Below, piece by piece: positions 46,540 through 54,029 of a stretch of DNA of 64,000 nucleotides. The notes beneath the pieces were generated by a model. That model did no database searches. It was given only the letters and a program-made list of their open reading frames with translations, and was not told the origin of the DNA. How positions within the stretch are numbered: position 1 is the stretch's first letter; the number at the start of each line of letters is the position of its first letter. The stretch comes from Verrucomicrobiales bacterium (lineage in GTDB: Bacteria > Verrucomicrobiota > Verrucomicrobiia > Limisphaerales > CAIMTB01), in contig JAEUHG010000024.1 of the NCBI GenBank assembly GCA_016795425.1, positions 107,816-171,815 on the forward strand. Direction: 5' to 3'. Made by a program: the position numbers and the translations under genes.

Positions 46540-47067
46540 GACCCCGAGATCGTAACGTCCAGAGCGAGGATTGCAACGAGCCAGCTTGTTGGAATCAAAG
46601 ACCGCCGCCGGACAACAGGCCTCCTCCAGGTGCTCAGAAGCACATTCACAGCATGAGGATATATGATTGTTGAGCGAACGTATCGATGATGATGATCCCA
46701 CTTCTCGGATGGCTCCGATCGGAGGGGGTGAGGCCTTGCCCGCCGGTAGCAGACATCCGGAGAGGAAGAGGCTTTGGGGGAATGCCAATCGATCGGGCGC
46801 TATCCTGGGACACGGTCGAATGTTCCACGTGGAACAGGCGGAGGAGAGAACAAGACGGAGTCACGTGTCTCAATGGATCGCGGTTCCGAGAATGTCCGCG
46901 TTTCCTTGGGTCGATGGTTCGCTCCAGAAGCTGCTGGACTCGGAACAACTCGTAGCAGGGCAATGAGGGGCGCCTGACTGGACCCCTTACCGATCTCGGT
47001 AGGTCCAACGACACTTGAACGCGGTGGGAATGGCTTCGGCGTCACCAGCCAGAAGCCGTCGAGACGG
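46540..47067. other. Long intergenic region containing a parS-like site
   Basis: 528 bases between mnmG (stop 47068) and the lipoprotein gene. Open frames of about 100 codons exist on both strands but have no recognisable motif, ribosome site or homologous start; their FHVE stretches are simply parS read in frame. The palindrome at 46821-46836 is the only clear feature. Confidence 0.5.
46821..46836. promoter_or_regulatory. parS-like centromere site (perfect palindrome)
   Basis: TGTTCCACGTGGAACA is a perfect 16-base palindrome identical in form to the ParB-binding parS consensus (TGTTNCACGTGNAACA) used by many bacteria. It lies in noncoding DNA 230 bases past the mnmG stop. ParB loaded here would help segregate the origin region. 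Confidence 0.85.
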
Positions 47068-49083
47068 TCATCGGGCATCTCGACGAAGGAAGACCAACAG
47101 GATGCTGATGTCACTGGGTGTGACTCCCGAGATCCGACTTGCCTGTCCAATGGTCTGAGGGCGGATGGCTTCCAATTTTTGTCGAGCCTCGCGTCGAAGA
47201 CTCGGAACCACGGAGAAATTGAAATCCGATGGAATGACCTTGTCCTCCAGGCTCCGAAATCGACGGGCCTCCGCCTCCTCCCGAGCAATATAGCCCTCAT
47301 ACTTCAGCGAGATCTCGGCCTGAAGGGTTACCTCCGGATCGAGCGAAGGGTCCGCCCCCGGGAGGTTCTGGTAGGTGATCTCGGGACGGCGAAGAAGGTG
47401 GGCAAGGCTGGTTCCCTGATGGCGCGTCTGGTGAAGTCGGTGAAGCTCCGCTTCGAGAGCGGCCGTCTTCGACTGAACCCGCCGGTAGCGGCGGTCGGGG
47501 AGCAGTCCAATTTGATGACCAAGAGCGCTGAGACGCAGGTCGGCGTTGTCCTGCCGAAGTAGAAGCCGGTGTTCCGCCCGACTGGTGAACATTCGGTAGG
47601 GCTCTCGAGTTCCTTTGGTGACCAAGTCATCGATCAGCACCCCGATGTAGGCCTGATCGCGACCGAGGACGACCGGGGGCAGCGATTTCACCCGACGGGC
47701 GGCGTTGATTCCCGCCATCAAACCTTGCGCAGCAGCCTCCTCGTATCCGGACGTACCGTTGATTTGACCGGCGAGGTAGAGGTTCCGACAGACCTTGGAT
47801 TCCAGGCTTGGATAGAGCTGGGTGGGGTCAGCGAAGTCATATTCCACCGCGTAGGCGGGACGAAGGATCTCGGCCTGCTCGCAGCCTTGAATCGAACGCA
47901 CCAGGTCGATCTGGACGTCATACGGCAGGCTGGTGGAAAACCCATTCACGTAGATCTCATCCGTGGCGATGCCTTCCGGCTCCAGGAAGATCTGGTGCCG
48001 CTCCTTGTCCGCGAACCGAACGATCTTGTCCTCAATCGAAGGACAATACCTTGGACCGATTCCTTCGATGATTCCGGAGTACATGGGAGACCGATGGAGA
48101 TTGGCCCGGATCAGATCGGCGGTCGTCGCGGTGGTATAGGTGATATAGCACGGAAGCTGGCACCCAACGGCCGCGAGAATCGAATCCCGGGGATACGAAG
48201 ATTGAGAGGGGGAGCCAGAAGACGACGGACATACACGCGGGCTTTCCGAGTCGCCGGTCGACGGGGACGATGCCCGCAGAACCTCAGGATCGAAATAGCG
48301 ATCGTGGGGAAGTCGACGGAGTCCGGATCGGAACGATCCATTGGAGGGCGAGTCGGGGCTCGATGGTTCCACGTGGAACAATTCCTCCTTCCAAAAAGAG
48401 AAATACGGAACGGGCTCGTCGCCGGGCTGGATCTCGGTTTTGGAGAAATCGATGGTCCGCTTCAGCAAGCGGGGCGGGGTACCGGTTTTGAGTCGACCCA
48501 GCGAAAGCCCGAGTTCCTGGAGAGAGGCGCTGAGGTTGGTGGCGGCGGCTTCGCCGGCGCGACCGCCGGACAATTGATTGGATCCAATGTGCATCAGGCC
48601 GCGCAGAAACGTGCCGGTGGTGATCACCACGCAGGTGGATCGGTAGGCAACTTCCAGGGCAGTGACCACGCCGGTGACGGCGCCATCTTCATGAAGGAGC
48701 TGGGTCGTTTGGGCCTGGCGGACGTCGAGGTTGGGCTCGCGTTCGCAGACCCATTTCATGCGAAATTGGTAGGCCTTCTTGTCGCATTGAGCGCGGGGAG
48801 CCCAAACCGAAGGCCCCTTTTTGGTATTCAACATCCGGAATTGAAGTCCGGTAAGGTCCGTGTTCAGCCCCATCTCTCCGCCGAGCGCGTCAATCTCCCG
48901 AACCAAATGACCCTTAGCCAGGCCACCGATCGCGGGGTTGCACGACATCTGCCCAATGGTGTCGCAGTTGATGCTCAGCAGCAGCGTTTGGCAACCGAGA
49001 CGTGCGGACGCGAGAGCGGCTTCAATGCCGGCATGACCGGCGCCGACCACAATGACGTCGTAGGGCTTGGGATGAACAAACAT
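47068..49083 (-). CDS. mnmG: tRNA uridine-5-carboxymethylaminomethyl modification enzyme MnmG
   Basis: 671 residues. FAD enzyme that with MnmE modifies wobble U34 of tRNAs. FAD motif VVGAGHAGIEAALASARLG, CNPAIGGLAKGHLVREIDALG, LEPEGIATDEIYVNGFSTSLP, AGQINGTSGYEEAAAQGLMAG and EPYRMFTSRAEHRLLLRQDNADLR are all present. Compared with the usual 620-630 residues it has an extra stretch of about 60 residues (about 235-303), Ser/Pro/Arg-rich, between FSFWKEEL and LPCYITYTT, where other MnmG proteins have about 10. This insert encodes a parS site (see separate entry). Confidence 0.96.
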   Translation of the reverse strand: MFVHPKPYDVIVVGAGHAGIEAALASARLGCQTLLLSINCDTIGQMSCNPAIGGLAKGHLVREIDALGGEMGLNTDLTGLQFRMLNTKKGPSVWAPRAQCDKKAYQFRMKWVCEREPNLDVRQAQTTQLLHEDGAVTGVVTALEVAYRSTCVVITTGTFLRGLMHIGSNQLSGGRAGEAAATNLSASLQELGLSLGRLKTGTPPRLLKRTIDFSKTEIQPGDEPVPYFSFWKEELFHVEPSSPDSPSNGSFRSGLRRLPHDRYFDPEVLRASSPSTGDSESPRVCPSSSGSPSQSSYPRDSILAAVGCQLPCYITYTTATTADLIRANLHRSPMYSGIIEGIGPRYCPSIEDKIVRFADKERHQIFLEPEGIATDEIYVNGFSTSLPYDVQIDLVRSIQGCEQAEILRPAYAVEYDFADPTQLYPSLESKVCRNLYLAGQINGTSGYEEAAAQGLMAGINAARRVKSLPPVVLGRDQAYIGVLIDDLVTKGTREPYRMFTSRAEHRLLLRQDNADLRLSALGHQIGLLPDRRYRRVQSKTAALEAELHRLHQTRHQGTSLAHLLRRPEITYQNLPGADPSLDPEVTLQAEISLKYEGYIAREEAEARRFRSLEDKVIPSDFNFSVVPSLRREARQKLEAIRPQTIGQASRISGVTPSDISILLVFLRRDAR
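48365..48380. promoter_or_regulatory. Second parS-like site, inside mnmG
   Basis: GGTTCCACGTGGAACA, with a perfect 14-base palindrome at 48366-48379 (one base, the first, differs from the site at 46821). It encodes the FHVEP residues at the start of the MnmG insertion. Two copies of this rare palindrome 1.5 kb apart make chance unlikely. Confidence 0.75.
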
Positions 49084-49421
49084 GTCTCGAGGAAGGAAAG
49101 ATGAATGGACGACGGCTACGCTCTTAGGGCCTGGAGGAATGAAGTCAATCGGAGGTTTGCAAGGAATGACGGCCGAGCTGGAAGAAAGGACGATTCAAAC
49201 CTGGTAGGAGCGAGGCGCAACCTTTGAACCAAGACCGGACGGGATCCGATACCACCGGCGCGATCCGCGTTGTGAAGCGGACAGGTGACCAATCAACTAG
49301 ATGAGGAATCAACAAACGATAAGTCGACAAATCGCCATAAGGTGGAACCGGTCAAGCTGGAGGCGCCAGGAAGTGACGGGGGTCGGCGGAACCACCGAGC
49401 CATTGCCGAACCGCAATAGGC
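49084..49421. other. Intergenic region upstream of mnmG, no gene seen
   Basis: 338 bases between mnmG and the first ExbD gene. A 61-codon frame on the minus strand has no support. The region is likely to hold the mnmG promoter, but I could not pick one with confidence. Confidence 0.4.
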
Positions 49422-49841
49422 TCAGGGTGCTTCCTGGGGTGTCACCGAAAAGGATACCCTCTGAATTCCGGCACGGCGCACCAAATCTAGCACTGCGAGT
49501 ACCGCCCCGTGGGAAGTGTCGCGGTCGCCGGTGACGAAGACCGGCACATTGGTTCCCGCCCCGTGGAAACGGTTCGAAAGCGTAATGCCGAGATTCATCA
49601 AGGTGGTGTTGGATTCGCCAAGGAAGATCTCGCCCTGCTTGTTGAGCGCAATATTGAAGACATCCGCCTTGATGTCCTTGTCGCCGGTCACCGCCAGTGG
49701 GGCATCCACCTTGACGGCGTTCAACTTGGACATGTTGAGACTGACCATCATGAAGGACGCCAAAAGGAAGAACATCACGTCGATCAACGGGATGATCTCG
49801 ATCCGGGAATGCTTCTTGGGAACCGGCGATCCGAATCTCAT
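49422..49841 (-). CDS. exbD: ExbD/TolR-family biopolymer transport protein (copy 2)
   Basis: 139 residues from the ATG at 49841. A single membrane helix follows a cytoplasmic N-terminus: EIIPLIDVMFFLLASFMMVSL, with the proton-conducting Asp in LIDVMFFLL. The C-terminal periplasmic domain contains PVFVTGDRDTSHGAVLAVLDLVRRAGIQRVSF. It starts 4 bases after the stop of the other ExbD. Works with ExbB and TonB to energise outer-membrane uptake. Confidence 0.93.
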   Translation of the reverse strand: MRFGSPVPKKHSRIEIIPLIDVMFFLLASFMMVSLNMSKLNAVKVDAPLAVTGDKDIKADVFNIALNKQGEIFLGESNTTLMNLGITLSNRFHGAGTNVPVFVTGDRDTSHGAVLAVLDLVRRAGIQRVSFSVTPQEAP

Positions 49842-49845
49842 GGGG

Positions 49846-50274
49846 TCACTTCTTCTGCGGAAGGGTGATGTTGAACGAAACCTTCTGGATGCCCGCCTGA
49901 CGGCACAGATCCAACACAGAGACGACCTGCCCGTGGGTGGCATCGGGGCTGCCCTTGATGTAGGCCGGAATATTGGTGTTCGCCGCGAAGCGATTGGTCA
50001 GTATCGAGAACAACTCCGTCTTCGATTTGCGTTGGCGATCGCTGCCTTGAACCAAGTAGGCGTCCCCGAGCGAATCCACCTCCAGATTGATCATCTCGGG
50101 CTTCTTATTGCCGGAGGAGGCGGTGGGTGTGGGCAGGTCCATCTTGAGGGCCTGCACACGAATCATGGTGAGGCTGACCATCATGAACGAGGCCAACAAA
50201 AAGAACATGATGTCGATCAGCGGGATGATCTCGAACCGCGCTTTGCGGTGGGCAACCGGTGATGCGATGCGCAT
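49846..50274 (-). CDS. exbD: ExbD/TolR-family biopolymer transport protein (copy 1)
   Basis: 142 residues. FEIIPLIDIMFFLLASFMMVSL carries the conserved Asp in the membrane helix, and the periplasmic part ends NIPAYIKGSPDATHGQVVSVLDLCRQAGIQKVSFN. It is similar to, but clearly diverged from, copy 2 downstream. Lies 54 bases downstream of exbB. Confidence 0.93.
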   Translation of the reverse strand: MRIASPVAHRKARFEIIPLIDIMFFLLASFMMVSLTMIRVQALKMDLPTPTASSGNKKPEMINLEVDSLGDAYLVQGSDRQRKSKTELFSILTNRFAANTNIPAYIKGSPDATHGQVVSVLDLCRQAGIQKVSFNITLPQKK

Positions 50275-50328
50275 AGGGAAGGGGAGGGAAGCGCCGGAGA
50301 AGCAAGTCCCCGGCCGTCCACCGCCAAC

Positions 50329-50994
50329 TTACGATCCGGAAGGCATCGTTTCCCGACGGAACTCCATGGTATCAAAGCCCTTCTGCTTGGCGGCGTTGAC
50401 CATGACTTCGATATTCGTAGCCGCCGTTTCCAACTCAAATTGCAGGCGGGAAAGTTTCGCGGTGAAAAGGTTGAACGGGATCAGGGACAGAATGGCGATA
50501 CCCAGACCGGCTGCGGTGGCGATCAGTGCCTCGCCAATACCGCCGGACACCTTCTGAACGGCCAGCTCGGCGTCACCCAATCCGGTGAAGGACATGAAAA
50601 TACCGGTCACGGTGCCGAGCAATCCAAGCAGCGGCGCCAATGTCACCAGGGTATCCATGACCGTCAGAAATCGCCCGGCACGCTGCAATTCGACCCCGGC
50701 AGCGACCTGCAGCGCTCCCTGCAGGGATGAATGCACGTGGTTCATGCCGTGATAGATCATGCGGATAATGGGGTCGTCGGAGCCCTTGGAAAGCTGGGCG
50801 GCGGTCCGGAAATCGCCATTATCGAGAGCCGCCAGAAGCTTCTCCAATCGGGCTGGGTCGCGCTTGCGGGACTCGCGCCACCACCAAAACGTGCGTTCTC
50901 CGACGACGGCGACGGCGGCAATAGCGGCAACCAGGATGGGCCACATGATCGGGCCGCCCTTGATGAACAATTCGACGAGGGTGTAGGCGAGCAT
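50329..50994 (-). CDS. exbB: ExbB/TolQ/MotA-family proton channel
   Basis: 221 residues. N-terminal membrane segment GGPIMWPILVAAIAAVAVVGERTFWWW; the central pair of helices LTVMDTLVTLAPLLGLLGTVTGIFMSF and GGIGEALIATAAGLGIAILSLIPFN are the MotA/ExbB signature. Forms the proton-driven stator with the two ExbD subunits and TonB (51087-51830). Confidence 0.93.
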   Translation of the reverse strand: MLAYTLVELFIKGGPIMWPILVAAIAAVAVVGERTFWWWRESRKRDPARLEKLLAALDNGDFRTAAQLSKGSDDPIIRMIYHGMNHVHSSLQGALQVAAGVELQRAGRFLTVMDTLVTLAPLLGLLGTVTGIFMSFTGLGDAELAVQKVSGGIGEALIATAAGLGIAILSLIPFNLFTAKLSRLQFELETAATNIEVMVNAAKQKGFDTMEFRRETMPSGS

Positions 50995-51086
50995 GTCAGG
51001 GTTCGTTTCGGTGGTTGATAGTCTAGGAAAGGAGGGATGGGAGGGATAGCTCCCAGGGGTGAGTGGAAAGGACTTGGGGCTTCACG

Positions 51087-51830
51087 TCAGGGGGCGAAGG
51101 TGAGGGCGATCTTGAAATTACCGCCTTCGCCGGCCGCTGTGCGCCATTCCCGCTGGATGAACTCGACAACGTGGCGGTCGAGCGCCGAATTGCCCGAACT
51201 CCGCCCGACGGAGACCTTGGTCGGGACACCGTTGGTATCGACGGTGATGAGGACTTCGACGGTACCGGAGATGCGATTACGCTGGAATTCTTCCGGATAA
51301 TTCGGCGGCGGCTGTTTCTTGAAGGTCTTGTCGCCGAAGCGGATAATCTTGAATTCAGGCCGCGGGATATTGTCCGGCGGGGGAATCTTGGGAATCACCG
51401 GCGGAGGCGGAGGGACGGACCTCGCGTCGGCACTGATGGTGACGAATCCCTCGACGGGGACGGAGAAACTAACGTCCTGAGGAGCCGCGACGACGACCGG
51501 CGCGACCACCGGCACGTCGGCCAAATCATCCAGAGGTTCTTCCTGTTGCTCCTCCGGCTTCTCGGTCTCCGGTTGGGGCTCGTGCTCTTGGGGCGGAAGA
51601 ATGACCACCGGCAGGGGCTCCGGGGGAGGGGGGGGATCGCGGATGACAAAAACTGGCTGGCGCAGGCCCATCGTGGCGACGACGACGAACATCAAGCAAA
51701 CCGAATTCGCCCAGGCGAGTTTTCTGGAATCGTCCCTGTTGGCGGACGGCAAACAGTACTGGGCGAGATCGGACTTGAGCTCGTAATTCGGCGTGTTTGC
51801 GGAAAGAGCCGCAGTGGCGGGGCTGCTCAT
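51087..51830 (-). CDS. TonB-family protein
   Basis: 247 residues. One N-terminal membrane helix (SVCLMFVVVATMGLRQ), a long Pro/Glu-rich spacer (PPPPPEPLPVVILPPQEHEP, TEKPEEQQEEPLDD) that spans the periplasm, and a C-terminal TonB domain: PNYPEEFQRNRISGTVEVLITVDTNGVPTKVSV ending in FKIALTFAP. Supplies energy for outer-membrane receptors together with the ExbB/ExbD genes that follow (92 bases downstream). The receptor is not in the window. Confidence 0.9.
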   Translation of the reverse strand: MSSPATAALSANTPNYELKSDLAQYCLPSANRDDSRKLAWANSVCLMFVVVATMGLRQPVFVIRDPPPPPEPLPVVILPPQEHEPQPETEKPEEQQEEPLDDLADVPVVAPVVVAAPQDVSFSVPVEGFVTISADARSVPPPPPVIPKIPPPDNIPRPEFKIIRFGDKTFKKQPPPNYPEEFQRNRISGTVEVLITVDTNGVPTKVSVGRSSGNSALDRHVVEFIQREWRTAAGEGGNFKIALTFAP

Positions 51831-52038
51831 ACTTCAGCGGGAAGTGCGGGCGTCAGACCCGGGACCCTGATAAGGCCCGACAACCCTGGGGCAACTGGAT
51901 GGCACTTGTCCGGCATGTCACGGCAAGGCGATGAGGGGCTCCAAAGATCGACTCGCCGTCGGAAATTGCGACGGCCCGCACGCGGAGGCAACCGCGAAGT
52001 TGTCAAAAACAGCGAGTGAAGGCGTGCTTTTGATCGCA

Positions 52039-53655
52039 CTAGGGGGCCGGGGAGGTTCGCCGACCCTTCAGGAACCAAGTTCGCATCCTGCCCTTGCCCT
52101 TGACTTCAATCTCACCCCGGGGCTCGAGGACGTACCGATCCCGAAGCCGCAGGTAGGTGGTTTCCGTGACTTGAATGCACCCGGGCAGACCGTGCGATTC
52201 CATTCGACTCGCCATGTTCACGGTGTCGCCCCAAAGGTCGTAATTGAATTTGTGCCGTCCGATAACGCCGGCAATGACCGGTCCTGTATTGATTCCCAAC
52301 CGAAGGCGAAGCGGGGTGGGTGACGATGAAAACCTCTGGGAGATGTCCGCAAGCATACCCAAGGCGAGGTCCGCGATGGCTTCAGCGTGGTCCGAGCGTC
52401 CGGTGGGAAGGCCCCCGACCACCATGTAGGCGTCACCGATGGTCTTGATCTTTTCGAGACCCTGGGCCTCCGCCAAGGTATCGAAATGGGAGAAGATGTC
52501 GTCCAGAAGGCGTACCAAATCGACCGACGACACGCGCGCCGCCAATTCGGTGAATCCGACGACATCCGCAAAGAGGATGGTCGCGTCGGCGAGACTGTCG
52601 ACGATGGTTGTCTCGCCCAGTTTCAGTCGATTCGCGATAGGCAACGGAAGGACATTGAGGAGAAGGGAATCCGACTTCTGGCGCTCCTTCTCGATGGCCG
52701 CCAGGTACGACTGTTCCCGCTGCCGAAGACGGCGCTTCTCCAGACAGGCCCCGATGCGGGCCCGCAGGAGGACCGGATTGAAGGGTTTGGCGAGGTAATC
52801 CTCGGCTCCCAGTAGGATACACCGGACCACGCTGTCCATGTCATCCAGAGCCGAAAGCATGATGACGGGAAGATCCGCGATTCGTGGATCCGTTTTGATC
52901 TGTCCCAGGATCTCGTCGCCCCGCATGCCGGGCATGAGCATGTCCAGCAGTATGACATCCACCGGGGTCTGACGAAGACAATCCAGCGCCGCGGAACCGT
53001 CGCCGACCTCGATCACCTGGAATCCTAGTCGCTTCAGGCGGCGGCTCAGCAGCGCGCGATTCGATTCGTCATCGTCCACCAGGAGAACCGTGCCTGACAT
53101 GGACATGGCGGAGGCCTCCGGGCGGGGGATCCCGGTCGAGGAAGCCATGCGGGACAACGCGAGGGCTCCTTCTTGTGATCCAGGATGGACAGCCTCGATC
53201 GGGCAGGTGGGGGTATGGAGTCGTGAAGGAACCAGCAACTCCTGCGTCAGCCGAAGAAAGCCGAGAGCCGCATCGTGGATTCGCTGGAGGTCTCGAAGCA
53301 TGCCCTCGAGGCCGGACGCTTCAGCTTGTTCCATCAGGATCTCGCAGTATCCCGTAACATGATTCAATGGGGTGCGAAGATCGGCATGGAGCCGCCGAAA
53401 ATCCAACGGCGCGGCGGCGACGATATCCGGGGCCAGTTCCAGACGGATCAGGTCGACCAGGCTGCGTCCAGCGTCTCGGATGCGTTCAAGATCGGGAAGA
53501 AATGGGGTGTTGCCGGACTCAGCCGCCTCTTCCAAGAGCATCTCGGCGTAACCCTGAATATTCGAGGCTGGAGCGCGAAGGTCGTGGCGGATCTGCGCGA
53601 GGGCGTCGATCGGTGGATTCGGGGAGGTCCCGTCGGAGTCGGAAGGTGGATTCAC
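52039..53655 (-). CDS. HisKA-HisKA-REC-adenylate cyclase signalling protein
   Basis: 538 residues from the GTG at 53655, which overlaps the receiver gene stop as GTGA; an ATG at 53943 would overlap that gene entirely. Two histidine-kinase dimerisation-type segments occur at about 20-70 (QIRHDLRAPASNIQGYAEML, His24) and 86-135 (RLHADLRTPLNHVTGYCEIL), the second with Ala where the phospho-His should be. There is no ATPase domain. A receiver domain follows (about 188-310, VLLVDDDESN, phospho-Asp238 in ILLDMLMPGM), then a class III cyclase (about 345-525): ILFADVVGFTELA, KTIGDAYMVVGGLP, YDLWGDTVNMASRME. The Lys and Asp specificity residues favour cAMP. Confidence 0.82.
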   Translation of the reverse strand: MNPPSDSDGTSPNPPIDALAQIRHDLRAPASNIQGYAEMLLEEAAESGNTPFLPDLERIRDAGRSLVDLIRLELAPDIVAAAPLDFRRLHADLRTPLNHVTGYCEILMEQAEASGLEGMLRDLQRIHDAALGFLRLTQELLVPSRLHTPTCPIEAVHPGSQEGALALSRMASSTGIPRPEASAMSMSGTVLLVDDDESNRALLSRRLKRLGFQVIEVGDGSAALDCLRQTPVDVILLDMLMPGMRGDEILGQIKTDPRIADLPVIMLSALDDMDSVVRCILLGAEDYLAKPFNPVLLRARIGACLEKRRLRQREQSYLAAIEKERQKSDSLLLNVLPLPIANRLKLGETTIVDSLADATILFADVVGFTELAARVSSVDLVRLLDDIFSHFDTLAEAQGLEKIKTIGDAYMVVGGLPTGRSDHAEAIADLALGMLADISQRFSSSPTPLRLRLGINTGPVIAGVIGRHKFNYDLWGDTVNMASRMESHGLPGCIQVTETTYLRLRDRYVLEPRGEIEVKGKGRMRTWFLKGRRTSPAP

Positions 53656-54029
53656 GGGGCCGAGGGTGGCTGGAGCAGCGTTTCTATTTTCAACACGAGG
53701 CGCGCGAAATCGATGGGCTTGGTCTCGAATTCGTTGCAACCCGCCTCCCGCGCTGCCTGCTCGTCGGCGGCCATCGCGTGCGCTGTCAGGGCGATGACGG
53801 GAATCCGCCGCAGCACGGGGTCGGCCTTGAGGCGCCGCGTCGCCTCCCAACCGTCCAGGACCGGCAGGCTCATATCCATGAGAATGAGATCCGGAGGGTT
53901 CGAGGACGCCATATCGATGGCCTGCTGGCCGTCCGTGACGCACTGAACTTGGAATCCACGTCGCGCCAATCGCCGGGACAACATGTCGCGGTTCATCTCA
54001 TTGTCTTCCACGAGGAGGAGTCGCTTCAT
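53652..54029 (-). CDS. Stand-alone response-regulator receiver protein
   Basis: 125 residues, one CheY-like receiver domain: [22 protein letters not shown], phospho-Asp in [21 protein letters not shown], the switch Thr in [11 protein letters not shown] and the conserved Lys in [12 protein letters not shown]. No output domain. Its ATGA overlaps the histidine-kinase stop and its TGA overlaps the cyclase GTG, so three genes are translated in a chain. Confidence 0.93.
   Translation of the reverse strand: MKRLLLVEDNEMNRDMLSRRLARRGFQVQCVTDGQQAIDMASSNPPDLILMDMSLPVLDGWEATRRLKADPVLRRIPVIALTAHAMAADEQAAREAGCNEFETKPIDFARLVLKIETLLQPPSAP

Noticed and set aside
46646..47014. Minus-strand ORF containing LFHVEH, reminiscent of RsmG N-termini
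   Set aside because: The motif is only the parS palindrome translated in frame; no methyltransferase motif follows.
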